The notes under the pieces: generated by a model
What the model was told of the DNA's origin: nothing
What the model saw: the letters and a program-made list of their open reading frames with translations, nothing else
The model's database searches: none
Translations under genes and position numbers: made by a program
In this document: positions 44,640-56,896 of the stretch, in pieces
How positions within the stretch are numbered: position 1 is the first letter of the stretch
How the letters are laid out: each line of letters starts with the position of its first letter
DNA from: Corallium rubrum
Taxonomy: Eukaryota; Cnidaria; Anthozoa; Scleralcyonacea; Coralliidae
DNA length: 64,000 nucleotides
NCBI GenBank assembly: GCA_964035015.1
Contig: CAXIUP010000120.1
Span: forward strand, 1,568,001-1,632,000
Direction of reading: 5' to 3'

Positions 44640-45281
44640 TATATTATTAAAGCTAGTGAAGCAGTTGAATCAAATGGAGTTTATGTCGCATAACCTTATT
44701 AACACAACAATACATAATCCAGGCAATAACAAAGGAAATTACATACGCTGCTTCTCGCCAATAGTTAAGCCCGGTTAAACGGGGTTTATATTACTAAACT
44801 TGAGTCTCTTCAGCACGAAATGTCAACACAGCATATTTACCCTTTGCAACTTGTTGTTCATGTCTCGCTCATCTTGTAGATAGCTTCCAGTAGTCAGCAG
44901 GTTATCAGATTGTGAGAATGAGTAATACTTAAATCGTTTATATTAAATCAGTTTGTCTTGATCGGCGAGACGGCGGAATATTAACCCAGATCGAAATATA
45001 AATAGCTCAGCATCTTTTAATTAGTGTAGATTTACAGCCATCAATGTCTGCAGTTGTAAGCGTAGTGAGCATATTTAACATTAACGCAGTTGTCAGCCCA
45101 CTTGTTGATCTTCTCAGTAAAAGCTTCGACAGCACTTGACGACAGTCAAGACTGTGGTCAAGCAATAGCGAACAGAGCGTGGTTTCGCAAAGCCTATCGG
45201 GATGATGCAATAATTGCTGTTTGTCGACCCGACGAAAAATAAGACAGGAAAGCCACCGAAACCTAGACTCGGCTACCACAG
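44640..45281 (-). mobile_element. 5' region of the second Helentron
   Basis: Homologous to the 5' parts of the HINEs and of the first Helentron: AGCAGTTGAATCAAATGGAG, CTGCAGTTGTAAGCGTAGTG, GTTTCGCAAAGCCTATCGGG and CCGAAACCTAGACTCGGCTA. It stops at CTACCACAG, and the outermost GTAGCCCGAGT follows only at 49,680-49,690 because a 4.4-kb element is inserted between. Confidence 0.85.
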
Positions 45282-45292
45282 CCCTTACGAAA

Positions 45293-45838
45293 ATTTCATA
45301 TGTCATTTCACATATGAAGTTGGAATTTCACATATGAAATGAACTATTTCATATGTGAAATGACGAATTTCATATGTGGAAAACAATTCCACATATGAAA
45401 TGCTATATTTCATATGTTAAGTGAATAATTTCACATATGAATTTTGTTCATTTCATATGTGATAACAATTTTCACATATGAAATAAAAAAATTTCATATA
45501 TGAAAAATTGTTCACATATGAAATAAAAAAAAACACATGTGAAAGTTAAGTTTCATATGTGGGGAAAAATCACATATGAAATAAATCACTTTGTAATTAA
45601 TGTGACAACAATTTTCACATATGAAATAAAAAATTTCATATATGAAATAAAAAATTTCACATGTGAAAGTTAAGTTTCATATGTGGGGAGAAATCACATA
45701 TGAAATAAATCACTTTGTAATTAATGTGACAACAATTTTCACATATGAAATAATACATTTCATATATGAAAAATTGTTCACATATGAAATAAAAAATTTC
45801 ATATGTAAAAGTTAAGTTTCATATGTGGAAAAAAATCA
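45293..45838. repeat. CATATG palindrome array, left
   Basis: Dozens of ATTTCACATATGAAAT-like palindromes spaced 12-30 bp apart. A longer unit of ~120 bp (ending CACTTTGTAATTAATGTGAC) is repeated three times from about 45,480. Most units are perfect dyads around CATATG. Confidence 0.93.
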
Positions 45839-46651
45839 TGAAATAAATCACTTTGTAATTATTACCAATTTATACTACTATGATAGCGAATGCTTTGCTG
45901 CAGTAAAAAATAGTTACAAAAACAGGAAACTTGACTTTATTAAGCTAAAAACAGAAATATGCACATGTTTATTTATAAATTCTGTAACAGATCAGTATTT
46001 GCAATATTTGCTATATGGTTATCTAAAGATATATTCGACAATAGTTTCCTAGCTCACCCAAGTTTTAAATTTATGCAAGAAAATAAAATTGTATAATCAG
46101 AAATTGATCGATAAGTTTTCGCTAACCTAGACTAAAACTTAACTATTCTTTGATACAGAATTACGATCTTGCGAATAACCATGCTCAAAATTGTAAATAT
46201 ATAATACAAGTACCTATTAATCTTAGGAAATAATCTAATCTCTATCAACAAGATTTGGAAGCTGACAACATATCTTGCCAGGGAGAGATGGACTGTTCTG
46301 AAAAACTACATATTTATGTTCAACTTGAATCAATTCAATCAATCTTAAAGTTGTTTCACATGATTCTACCACTGTTATGTACAGAGGCCCCTCAGCCAGT
46401 GTCGTACCCAGCCCCCAGGCGCATGTAGCCACGATACCGCGCATGCTCCGCGCAGCGAGCGCGCATTGATACTTGGGATAGCGTCATGCCATTGCCGCCA
46501 TGTTTGAAATTCACTTGTGATGGACTGATGGTGTTTTGAGATACAAGCTACATAAACCCTTGGAAATAAGACTTTTTGTTTGCGAAGAGATCAGGAAGAC
46601 AGTCTTCACCGAAATAACATGTTCTTCTACGGAAAGATTTAAGTAAAAGTC

Positions 46652-46713
46652 ATGGAAATCGAGTTGAACCAAGAAAGTCCTAGAAGCTTCGCTCGCACGA
46701 GGCTACCAGCAAG
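46652..46713 (+). other. Candidate first coding exon inside the CATATG element
   Basis: ATG at 46,652 opens 20 codons (starting MEIELNQESPRSFART) up to an AAG/GTAAAG donor. It is preceded by a GC-richer, promoter-like stretch (46,395-46,500) with GCCGCCATG at 46,494. Two acceptors downstream (47,460 and 48,673) are possible partners, but phases do not agree cleanly. It may be a captured host promoter and exon. Confidence 0.3.
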
Positions 46714-47109
46714 GTAAAGCTAATTCAGTAATCGTTTGTTTTCTATCGTCCTACAGTGGCTCTCGTTGTCAATTTCCTGTTTGATTGTCCAATACAAACC
46801 ATTTTATACTGATCGAAGTTAGTGTAGTTGAAGTCAATGTTTATTATTAAAGTCATCATCTTTTGTCGTCAACAATATTGGCTTTATAAAATCTCTTCTT
46901 GTCTTCACAATTTTACAGAAATAGTCAATTGTGGTTCCTAACAAACTCTCAAATCATTCTTTCTTTTTTTACCATTCTTTAGCCACCGTTGCTTTCATGA
47001 TAAGGATTATCTTATGTAAAACTAAAGCATTCAGATTTTGAGGTAAAAGTTATTTGTGATTATATGAAATATTAAATTGTTGGTATTAAACAGACTAACA
47101 GTAAAGTAT

Positions 47110-47342
47110 ATTATAAATGATATTGGGCATTTCACTCGATTACATAGCATGTTCTAAGGATTTAGGGTGAAGGAAAATTCGAGTGTAGAATATATACATT
47201 TTAAGACCAAACCGGGAGCAGTTGCGAAAAATGCAACTACACAGGCCCTCCAGCAGGAATTGAACCCACGACCTTGCGATTCTAGTGCAATGCTCTGACC
47301 ACTGAGCCACGGAGGCTGTTGCCGAGAGCTTGATCGCGAGTT
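47110..47342 (-). mobile_element. tRNA-derived SINE, copy 3
   Basis: Full-length copy of the same SINE as at 5.6 and 5.9 kb, flanked by a perfect 11-bp target duplication CAGTAAAGTAT (47,099-47,109 and 47,343-47,353). This fixes the SINE boundaries and indicates LINE-type retroposition. Confidence 0.95.
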
Positions 47343-47363
47343 CAGTAAAGTATGTTTTGTGTG

Positions 47364-47427
47364 TGTGCGTTTGTTTGTTTGTTTGTTTGTTTGTTTGTTT
47401 GTTTGTTTGTTTGTTTGTTTGTTTGTT
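47364..47427. repeat. (GTTT)n microsatellite
   Basis: About 15 GTTT units beside the SINE. The minus-strand Gln/Lys/Asn/Thr-repeat open frames come from it. Confidence 0.95.
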
Positions 47428-47682
47428 ATCCATTCATATATTATTTTCTCTTGTTTTCTAGTCCATAGGGTAGAGTTACCACGTTCAGTTGTGTTCAACC
47501 ATTCAACTTGCTGTCTATATTGGTAAGTAAAATCTTTAAATAATACTGGTAGTTTATTTGTTGATTAATGACATAATGATCTATTCCAATAGGCATGTTT
47601 ATATCTCAAAATACTATTAGCAGGTTATATATTGGTCTAACTGTATGTCTTTTTAAAGTGACACTGATGCTGTATACTGCGA

Positions 47683-47689
<7 letters not shown>

Positions 47690-47737
<48 letters not shown>
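47690..47737. repeat. (TA)n microsatellite
   Basis: About 22 TA units. Shorter TA runs occur at 25,804, 26,396, 49,318 and 56,480. Confidence 0.95.
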
Positions 47738-47740
<3 letters not shown>

Positions 47741-48673
47741 ACACATATCACACATCTGGATATTTTAGAAAGTTGACCGGTTTGATAAAATGTAAGACTC
47801 AAACTGGTATAGTGTCATACTAATAATATTGGTATAATTTTAATGATATACAGATACTGCATATTCCTTATACATTACTGAACATCCCTATATTCTAATT
47901 GTGTTCATAAATACAAGAATGCTGCTAGGAAAGTAGAATTTTCTGTCCAAATTGTTTGCTCGGTAACTGCAATCTTGTAGTTAGGAGGAATGTATGAGCA
48001 TGTGACCTTTGGAGGGAATCTTACTCTTGACTCTGGGAAGCTAGTCAGCTAGTAGGTCATTATCACATCTGATAGCCCATCTGTGATACAGTGTATGATG
48101 GAAGATAGTATCTAAATATACTTCGTAATTATAAAGTTTAATATTGACATTAATAATTCACACTCCAGCAGATGATTTTACTCTCTAAGGGGTGGTAACA
48201 ATGGTGTTGGGTCAAGTGATTATTACTTATTCCTGTCTGAGCCAGCCAAATGAGCATGTATATCTGAGGGACTTCTCCCAAGGCTAATCTGTGATAGCAG
48301 ACAGTCTCTCACCCATGCCCGGGTGGGTGAGAGATTATTGTTGTACCGTTCTCTAAGGGTGGGGGAAAAGTTTGCTTGCAGACTATATCCTGAGGCTAGA
48401 TGGACATTTAATCACTAATTTCCTGACATGACTTGCTATCAGTTTCTACATATATCAGATTTCTAAAGTGAGAATAATTTTAACCAATTAATACCATGAT
48501 TGCCTTGGTTTCAAATGTTCTCACTGGGTGATTTAATCTCTAATTTCCCTGGTTTGTGTAGGCAAAGGGAAAAGAGCATTAAATTTTTCATATTGCATGA
48601 TCTCATTCCCAAAAATAACAATTGTATAACCTTGGTAATCATGTAATTATGAATCGTATTGTATATTTCACAG

Positions 48674-48786
48674 GTTATGTTGCCAGGACTACTCCTACTG
48701 CTGTCCGGAATGCAATTACCCAAAAAATTAAAGATGAGAAGGAAGCGTGTAAAAGAAAAAGACGTTTAGAGGAAGGACTAAAATAG
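48674..48786 (+). other. Candidate last coding exon inside the CATATG element
   Basis: After a TATTTCACAG acceptor, one frame is open for 37 codons to TAG at 48,784. It reads as a charged, helical segment (AVRNAITQKIKDEKEACKRK then RRLEEG) with a likely nuclear-localisation-type KRKRR. Composition is clearly protein-like against an AT-rich background. I do not recognise the family. It would need a preceding exon ending in phase 1. Confidence 0.4.
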
Positions 48787-49327
48787 TTTGTTTTTACAGT
48801 CATATAGACCGGTATATTTATTTATTTATTTTAATATTTTACATTTAACGTGTACATTATTTTGTGGTAAACACAATGGGCCAGTTGTTCAAAAGTAGGT
48901 TAACTTTCCACAGTGCAATTGTTTGTTACCAGACCAGTAATCATATTGAACATTTGCTGATTATTTATTGTCTGGTACATAACTATAAGCTTACTGTTGA
49001 ATACCTCAAAAAGTTCAACGTTTGATAAAATGAGCTGAATTTACAGTCGTACAAAATGTACAACTAGTGCTATATTGTAATTGCCTTTTACATAGCTGGG
49101 CCAGGTGAATTTAACTTTAAATTCTAGAATTTCGATGTAAATTGATAATATATTTCTAAAATTAAATTAGTCTAAAAACAAACAATATTGAATGTGTTAA
49201 TATGGTGTTCAATTGTTTAAGTAAAGTTCAAGTTTTGCACATTCTGCATATTCTAATGTCTAATTTCCCATAAATTGTATTTTAGTAATTGAATATCTGA
49301 AAATATTTTATTCCATATATATATATA

Positions 49328-49676
49328 TATATGAAAATTTCATATGTGGGAATTTCATATGTGAAAAGGTTCCAATTCCATATGTGGTGATTTCATATGT
49401 GGAACTATATTTCATATGTGAAAAGGTTCCAATTCCATATGTGGAAATTTCATATGTGGAACTGTATATATTTCATATGTGAAAAGGTTCCAATTCCATA
49501 TGTGGTGATTTCATATGTGGAATTATATTTCATATGTGAAAAGGTTCCAATTCCATATGTGGAAATTTCACATGTGGAACTGTATTTCATATGTGGAAAT
49601 TTCATATGTGAAAAGGTTCCAATTCCATATGTGGAAATTTCATATGTGAAAAGTTTACATATGAAATTTTCGTAAG
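49328..49676. repeat. CATATG palindrome array, right
   Basis: A ~75-bp unit, AAAAGGTTCCAATTCCATAT then GTGG..., recurs five times and is rich in TTTCATATGTG. Orientation mirrors the left array, although units are not identical to it. Confidence 0.92.
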
Positions 49677-49678
49677 GG

Positions 49679-49692
49679 AGTAGCCCGAGTAA
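49679..49692 (-). mobile_element. 5' terminus of the second Helentron
   Basis: GTAGCCCGAGT followed by AATTAATAAT, the outermost terminal repeat. It was separated from the rest of the Helentron by the CATATG element. Confidence 0.85.
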
Positions 49693-50710
49693 TTAATAAT
49701 GGAACAAATCAGAAACGAATTAGATGTTTACAACAAAGAAGGATTTGGTTGTGCTGTGCAACGTGTGATTCGTTACAACTGGAGAAAAGCGTGAGGTGAG
49801 AAATCAACATTATTTGTTGTTTAGTGGTTAACGATTTCCCTCTCAAATGTTTCCTATTCTATACTACCTTATGATGCATTTTCCGTGGTTTAGTGTTTTG
49901 CATTCTGCAGTATTACTGTAAACTTCTATAACTGTTGTGTGTAACAATTATCTGGATCAATTAGATACAACTATCATCCTTGGTTGGGTTTTTCCCCCGA
50001 TTTTTTAACAAACAGTCTTGTTTCCTTTTATACTTTATACTGTACTTGTAGTATCCCAAATTTTATAAAATTGTTAACAAAGCTAGCTTAAAATTTATTA
50101 TTCAATAACATTCTTGTATTTTTCTTTATAATTAAGGTGAATAAAAAATTGGGATAATTTGTTGGATTGCCTCCAGAATCTGTTGATAAATTTGGTATAT
50201 AACTGGACTGGTCAAATATTTCTATTTTATCAAATAAAGGGTATTTCCTGTATCCTCAATATATATGTAAATAAGGAACTTGAATAAATTAAAATGTCTT
50301 GTCTCAATATTGATCTTGGTCACTTCTATTCAATCAGGGGCATTGTTACCATTTTAACATTGGTCCAACATTTTTGCAGTGAAGCAACCCCCCCTCCCCC
50401 CCCTGCCAAGAAAACATCAACTTTGGCCATTTAGAGATGGCATCAGAAAAGTTACTGTATTAAGGTAGACATGAATGAACTATAAGACAGACAATGTCCA
50501 GCCCAAGGGTGTCTGTCTTAGACATAGTTCATGGCACTCAAAGGCAAACGGATGAATAATAGTATTGGATTGTATAATAATATGCAAGATAATACTTCTG
50601 TGTTAAAATTTTATTAATTACATCCACAATTATTATGCATTGCCTTATGTAATTATACAACATGACAACATGCAAAACTTCAAACTACATATTATTTGAA
50701 TGTTATTTAG
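49693..50710. other. Unassigned; short open frame beside the Helentron end
   Basis: A 31-codon frame (49,699-49,794, MEQIRNELDVYNKEGFGCAV...) begins 7 bp after the Helentron end and has normal protein composition. It could be a remnant exon of the gene into which the Helentron inserted. The remainder is AT-rich with no recognised feature; a C-rich run lies at 50,389-50,405. Confidence 0.3.
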
Positions 50711-50796
50711 TAAAAGAGAATCCATCAATTTATCATTGTAAAAATCCAGTTCAGACTGGTGCTCGTGCCTGGGCACTCAGTCTGAACACCACCAAA
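50711..50796 (+). other. Candidate internal exon, unknown gene
   Basis: An open stretch of 28 codons (including YHCKNPVQTGARAWALSLNT) is bounded by a TTATTTAG acceptor and a strong GTAAGT donor at 50,797. No family recognised; no neighbouring exon found. Confidence 0.25.
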
Positions 50797-51304
50797 GTAA
50801 GTTCTTCCAACACTTACATCTGTACTGTATCTCTTCACTTCCTGTAAAAAATACAATGTGATATGGAGTTAACTCTTCCATGTCTTAAGAGTTGACTGTA
50901 CAGCCAATACCTAACTATTGTATTCACTTCATGGGTACAAACCAAGGGGTGGACACAGGGCACATGCCACACCCCCCCCCCCCCCCCTCCCCCCAACCAC
51001 TTGGAGTCCCCCTTTATAATTTTGCAACAAAAAAGACCTTTATCAGAAGACCTTTATCAGAAAACCTTTATCAGAAGACATGTGCCTCAAGGGTCATTTT
51101 AAAACTCTGCCCTGAAACAAGGTACTTTTGAAAGTGTACACTTCCCCCTGGCACCCGATCAGCTTGCTTCCACATCACTGACTCAGTCGAAATGGACAAC
51201 TAGGGCAAAAGGGATAATAAGTATTTGTATACTGAAAAACAATACGAACAACAAATTATAACAAATTAGCAAAAAATAAAAAAATACTACAACTACAATA
51301 TAAC
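50797..51304. other. Unassigned region
   Basis: Contains a C-rich tract (50,972-50,996) and a triple (A)CCTTTATCAGAAGA direct repeat near 51,040-51,075. No gene recognised. Confidence 0.4.
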
Positions 51305-51442
51305 TTATTGGATTCATCTAAGCCCGATATGGCAAAATATTTAAGTCGAAAGTTCAATATTGGGCGAGACCGAAGGTCGAGCCTAATATTAAAATTTGAG
51401 ACTTAAATATTTTCCATATCGGGCGAAGATGAATCCAATAGG
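51305..51442. mobile_element. Foldback MITE, ~140 bp
   Basis: TTATTGGATTCATCTAAGCC at the left is mirrored by GCGAAGATGAATCCAATAG at the right. The pairing continues through CGATATGG...ATATTTAAGTC / GACTTAAATATTTTCCATATC. The loop contains GAGACCGAAGGTCGAGC. Non-coding. Confidence 0.75.
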
Positions 51443-52919
51443 TGTTTTATTATATCGAACAAATAATCGTGCAATTGATAAGTAAATATACCTTGTCCAC
51501 CTGTCCAAAGGTAGCTGCCCAGTATGTAGTTGTCCTACATCGTAAAATATTGGGCTGGCACGTGACGCTAATGTAGACATTTGATTGGACGATTATTTGT
51601 GAGGGTATAATAATATATTATTCACAATAACAATGACCAATAATAAACTACAAATAATCCACACATCAATTTAATAATCATACTGCTGGCATGGAACACG
51701 TTATTTAATATATAAAAAATATCTATACATATCAGTTCTGTATACAGATATAGCAGATCTTTAAGAAAGTTAAGTACATTCTGTATGCAGACCTGATATG
51801 TATACAATTTTTCCAGAATATGATGGTGTTTTTATACAGCGACGTCAGCGTTTTGGACCATAAAAACAGACAAATACCAAATTTTACTATGTAATAATTG
51901 TCCACCACTCATTCTACACTTACTCTAAAGAATAAAGCTCGAAATATTAGGAAACTTCCAAAATTCTTGAGAAAAACAGGCTTTAGTGGCGAGAGGCTCT
52001 CTTAAATTATTGGGCGCCATCTTAGCGAAAGCCGAAATACCATGGTCGGTTCAACGGCGAATATCTCGAAAACGGTGAGGGGATCGCTGGGGATCGCCTC
52101 CATAGCATCCAAGATTAGACATTTCTTCAACTTATTACGCAAAAATTAGAGAATTCGAACCATGGGAATTCGAGATTTTTTGCTTTGAAGATTGTTGAAA
52201 AACCGGAAGTGGGGTCTTCGCTTAGCGCGACACGACCTACATAAACCATCAAAATAAAGTAGAAAAATACATTTACCTTGCAAAATCCTGCAGATATGGA
52301 TAGTCCAACAATATATGAAACCATATCACTGCTTTTTTAAAGAAAAAAATGAATGACAACAGCGTAATATTCGGTATTCTGAGTCCAATGCAAAATTTTC
52401 AGCCGATCAACGATAAGAAAATAGCGCAATTTCATTGGTCGACAATATCACGTGACAGCTGTCCGGTCTCCTCTGGGGCAGAGTTCATTCCTTGTCTGAG
52501 GTCAGAGGTAGAGTGAGACGCCCACGCAAAAATGAAAGCCAGCTGACCATGATGCTTTGTGCGGCTTGTCCACCCTCCTCTGATCATGTGTTTACATGAC
52601 AATTTCTAGCCCTGTTACCCGGGCTGCATTTATTTTCCCATGCACGATACACAGAATCGCACTTTTACGAGACGTTTTCAATTTATAACGTACACACGAG
52701 CAAGCAGAACTTGTGAAATACAACGTTGTCCAGAAAGAACTTGTATAGACAAACATTGTCGCGTATATATTTCGGAGCTCTGACGTTCCAGCCTGGATAG
52801 GCATGCTAGACCCGCTCTAAATAGAGATCTCGGTTGCATCGATTCTCATATAAGCACAACATGAAAATTAACAAGAAATTATATAAATAGTAACAAACGC
52901 ACGATCTCGGCAAAGCTCG
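51443..52919. other. Unassigned region
   Basis: No gene recognised. Short open frames on the minus strand (51.4-52.8 kb) lack domains. Confidence 0.4.
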
Positions 52920-52939
52920 CCTCCGTATAAACAAACCCT

Positions 52940-53240
52940 TAGTGTAGGTCTACAGCCCGTCTACTGAAATCGGTATGTGCAATTGTAAGCATTGTGAGCG
53001 TATATAAGATCAGGATACTTGCCAATGACATTACTGATGAACAATTAAGTATAATATTTCAGTGAACAGCTCCAAGGATATCAAGAAAGCGAAGAAAGAA
53101 AGCAATGAAGATTAGCATTTTAGCACGCATCAGTTTCGCAAAGCCTGACGGGATAACGTAATGATTGCCATTCCGAAATATAGACAAAACAAAAAACGGA
53201 GCCGAAACCTAGACTCGTTCTACCATAGTAGCCCGAGTAA
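52940..53240 (-). mobile_element. Helentron/HINE 5' end fragment
   Basis: Carries the conserved GCAATTGTAAGCATTGTGAG, GTTTCGCAAAGCCTGACGGG and CCGAAACCTAGACTCG blocks and ends in GTAGCCCGAGT at 53,228-53,238. No minisatellite, inner repeat or 3' hairpin is seen to its left, so only the 5' tip remains. Its CCATAGTAGCCC junction serves as an empty-site comparison for the interrupted copy at 45,281/49,679. Confidence 0.8.
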
Positions 53241-54334
53241 TAAATCTAAGATACCGATAACATCGAATAATCTTGAAAACCGCAGTAAATGTAAATATTT
53301 CATTGAAGAAGCTTCGTAATCTCACGCATGCTCAGTTGCGACGGAAGCTAAATTTTGGCAAGAGACGATGGATTATCCCAGAGCTTTCGGTCGACGGCAC
53401 TGATCTATATGAGACTGGATAGAGCATCTGTCTAAAATTGATGTTGTCTGAAATTGAAGTCGGAAGTGGTCGGAATTCGGCAACAGCCGCCATGTTGGAT
53501 GGCCCCACTTTCGCTATATTTTACTGTTGCACAATTATAGTTTTCGTATATTAAGGCATTTTTCTCCTTCGGGTTCGGACATATTTTTTTATCACGAAGA
53601 AGAAAGGACACGTGAAGCATTTGGAGAGAAAAATTGTAGTTGTTTAACCCCAAAATGTTGGGAAAAACGGAATTTTCGAGTTCGATGGAGCGAACTCCCA
53701 GTGTCAGTGATGGCAACTTTGAACAGACGAAGGCCGTTCTCATTCAGAATTTACTCAGAATATGGAAATACTGCTAAAGGACCGAATGAATTTGGGAAAT
53801 TTGATCACTTGAACAAGCTACACTACGAACAACTGCTGTGGTATTATATTATCATAAGCCAAAAGACCAGAATCAAACAAAGTTTTCGTGATTTTTAATT
53901 TAAGAATGCTGTTATGTTATGTTAAGCTTCTTTTTACTACCTGATGTGGTTGAACAATATATTTTCACTCACAGAAAACTCGGGGTAATGATTCGAACAT
54001 TACCAGAAATTTGGGTCATTTGTGCCGCTGCTGTCGGTCAGCGGCTATATTCGCCTAATAATATAATTATGTATTCTAGAATTTCCAATGAGTGTGATTC
54101 TACTGTATTCTAGTGTTTCTCATTATCCAGGCCATTGAATTCTTTAGAATTCGCATAAATCGTGCATGATAAGGACTGTGAAATCAAGCAAGTTCCAACG
54201 CTTTTGGAAGTACTATTCTAGAGACAAATGAGGACCTTTATGTGCTCTCGAAGTAGACTGACTCATGCCGAATGCAACGCGAGTCGGGCACTTTGCATCG
54301 CCCGTAACGTTGTTGGTCAATTTGGCCAATTTCT
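53241..54334. other. Unassigned region
   Basis: An open frame at 53,527-53,898 (+) has mixed composition and no recognised domain. Nothing else is supported. Confidence 0.35.
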
Positions 54335-54584
54335 AGAACCTGTGGCTAACACTATGGATAGAACCTGTGGCTAACACTATGGATAGAACCTGTGGCTAAC
54401 ACTATGGATAGAACCTGTGGCTAACACTATGGATAGAACCTGTGGCTAACACTATGGATAGAACCTGTGGCTAACACTATGGATAGAACCTGTGGCTAAC
54501 ACTATGGATAGAACCTGTGGCTAACACTATGGTTAGAACCTGTGGCTAACACTATGGTTAGAACCTGTGGCTAACACTATGGTT
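54335..54584. repeat. 25-bp tandem repeat, ten copies
   Basis: The unit is AGAACCTGTGGCTAACACTA followed by TGG(A/T)T. Seven copies end in GGAT and the last three in GGTT, so copies spread in blocks. It is perfectly head-to-tail with no spacers. Confidence 0.97.
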
Positions 54585-56896
54585 AGCGGCGTTTTCAGTG
54601 CAAAAATAAGACAAGCTAGGGAAGTACTTTGTCGTCGAAGTTAGCAAATGTCTTTTAGTTATAACTGTTCCTTAGTCCATGCATGCTGAAGTCAAATGGA
54701 GTCGGGCAAAGAAGAAATGTCACCGTTGAAGCAAAATTTGAATTATTATGTGCTCTCATTACTTACTGTTGAGAATCTCCATTATTATGGTTCTTAATAC
54801 GCACGCGCGCCACCATCTTCTCCCAAATTTCTGGTGATGAATAAGATCCCGGCATTCATAGGATTAATCAGAATGAGTTTATTATTTTCTGTGAGATAGG
54901 GTTATCTAATCTGGGAAATTGGGCCAACATTTGCCTACAACTAAAGATCTTGTATAAATTTTGCAATATAATTAGTTTTGTGACTGTACCTTTGCCAAGA
55001 TGCTTTCTTTTAGCCAGTTTGCAAATGTTATCCGCCACATCATTGTGAAGTTTAACATATATATTAGCTTGATTTGTTTTGACTTTATAAACACTGGCCT
55101 TGTTGGTGAGTAGTACACTGATAGTACAGTATAAGTTCTGCCACAATTTTCATAACATACAGATGCCAGAGAACAGATTAAATTTTTAAAACTTATCATT
55201 ATATAATACATTTATACAGAATCAAACTACACAAGACAAAATACACTCATGAATTGTAAAAATTTTCTTTAATCAAATCACTGACAAAGTTTGAAAACTA
55301 TAAATGACACAGTTCAATTATATTCTGTATTAAGTTGTCACGTTGCTTCACCTTTAAGTTCTTCCTTCATTGTTGTTTCACTTTAAACTACCTACAACAT
55401 ATTAACATACTAGAAATACATAAACGCAACCCCCTCGCCGGCTTTTAACACATCAAATATACATAATTCCCCCCCCCCCCCCCCGATTAAAATAAGCACC
55501 TGCTGTTTTTTATACAAATATAAACACCCTTGCTCCTATTTTATCACTTTTATAAATGTAATTTTTCTATTATTGACCAATTTCCAAAGCAATGTTTTAT
55601 TCCAAAATAATAAAGCAGTGGCTGAGGAAAAACTTGTGTCACGACCTAACTTAATAGCACCAGAAACTGATAGCAAAAACAAACAATAATTACAGACGCT
55701 TATATCAAGGTGCCTATTAAACTGTTTTAATATGATTCCTCATCTTCCAAATATAATGTTGAACCTCAAAGAAAAACATCAGAACAGAAAAAAAACGTGG
55801 GTACAGCCTGAAAACTATAGGTATAAGAGAGGAAAAACTAACCAGGGAAGAACTATAACTTAATGCAAAGTTTTACTCGAACCATGGAAAAAAACGCCTG
55901 GGAAAATGTATATTATTTGACAAGATTTTTGCTGTTTTAACTGAGTTTATTTAATACTGAAAAGGTTTCAGATATATACCGACTCTAATCAGCTAAAGAA
56001 ACGGCTGGAAAGTTAAATACGAATCACTGCTTACCGTTAAATTTTCTTTTGGCTCTTCTCAGATGCTGCAAACACTGCCATACGGGCTACGGCGTTTGGT
56101 TTCCGTGTTTTTTTCGTTAGCAAAAAGCAATCAATTCTCTTCAAAATGTGAAAAGCTGTTTGTGATGATGTTCCTTTCAATTCACTGTTTTCTCTCGAGC
56201 CAAGATATACCAGTGCATAGGTCTTTTGCTGGCTTTGAACAGACACACGAAGAAACATCTTTTTTGTTTTTTCAGTCACATTTGGCGGCATCTTTTCCGA
56301 TCTTTATCGCAATTTTTCATGCTTTTTCAATGGTTTCTAGTCGTGTTTAACATTGTTTGGTTCATCCCACTGCAACATCTCTTCTTGGCTTTCCTTTTTC
56401 GGTCATTTGTAAACCAATTTTTCTGACAAAGATTTTGTTTCGCTTGAGCCGCGAAAGTTGCGGATTTGTTGACATACATATATATATATATATATATACA
56501 TAAACATCTCGCAGAATTTCTTTCCCACTTGCGTGTAATTTTGCGTGTAAGTGAACTCCACGCGTGTCGAGATTAGCACCCTCACCCGGGCTCCGGGCCT
56601 TCGGCCCTACGCCCGGGCTCGGGGACAAATATCACATTCAATTTTACAGATACAAACAATTTTTTCATCACAATGACAGGGAGTAAAAGAAACAATGTTG
56701 ACAACTTAATTTCTTAAATGCCAACACAACACGTTATACATGACTTGGACACTGAGCATGGAGTATGTTAAAACAAACTGGCTCGTTCTCGTTATAGTTA
56801 CTTCTATGGAAGGCACCAAACATAAATATTACAAACTTTAGTGTATATATATATATATAAGTGAGTTTTGGTTCACGAAATGTTAGTTACCTTAAA
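54585..56896. other. Unassigned region
   Basis: Minus-strand frames at 54,868-55,146 and 56,037-56,291 are moderately protein-like but match nothing I know and lack good splice borders. A poly-C run lies at 55,468-55,484, a (TA)n run near 56,480 and a GC-rich hairpin (GGGCCTTCGGCCC) at 56,595. Confidence 0.35.

Larger units (their letters stand above)
45282..49678. mobile_element. 4.4-kb element with CATATG-rich palindromic terminal arrays
   Basis: Inserted into the 5' tip of the second Helentron. Perfect terminal inverted repeats run CCCTTACGAAAATTTCATAT (left) and ATATGAAATTTTCGTAAGGG (right). Comparison with uninterrupted tips (for example 53,215-53,238) suggests a 2-bp AG duplication. 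Behind each end lies an array of TTTCATATGTGAAA palindromes (45,293-45,838 and 49,328-49,676). The interior holds a SINE, a (GTTT)n run, a (TA)n run and two exon-like segments, but no recognised transposase. The superfamily is unknown. It is probably non-autonomous with possible gene capture. Confidence 0.85.

Noticed and set aside
53432-53898. Possible THAP-like or novel gene from overlapping frames on both strands
   Set aside because: Cys/Trp spacing does not fit THAP, and neither strand has convincing splice or domain evidence.
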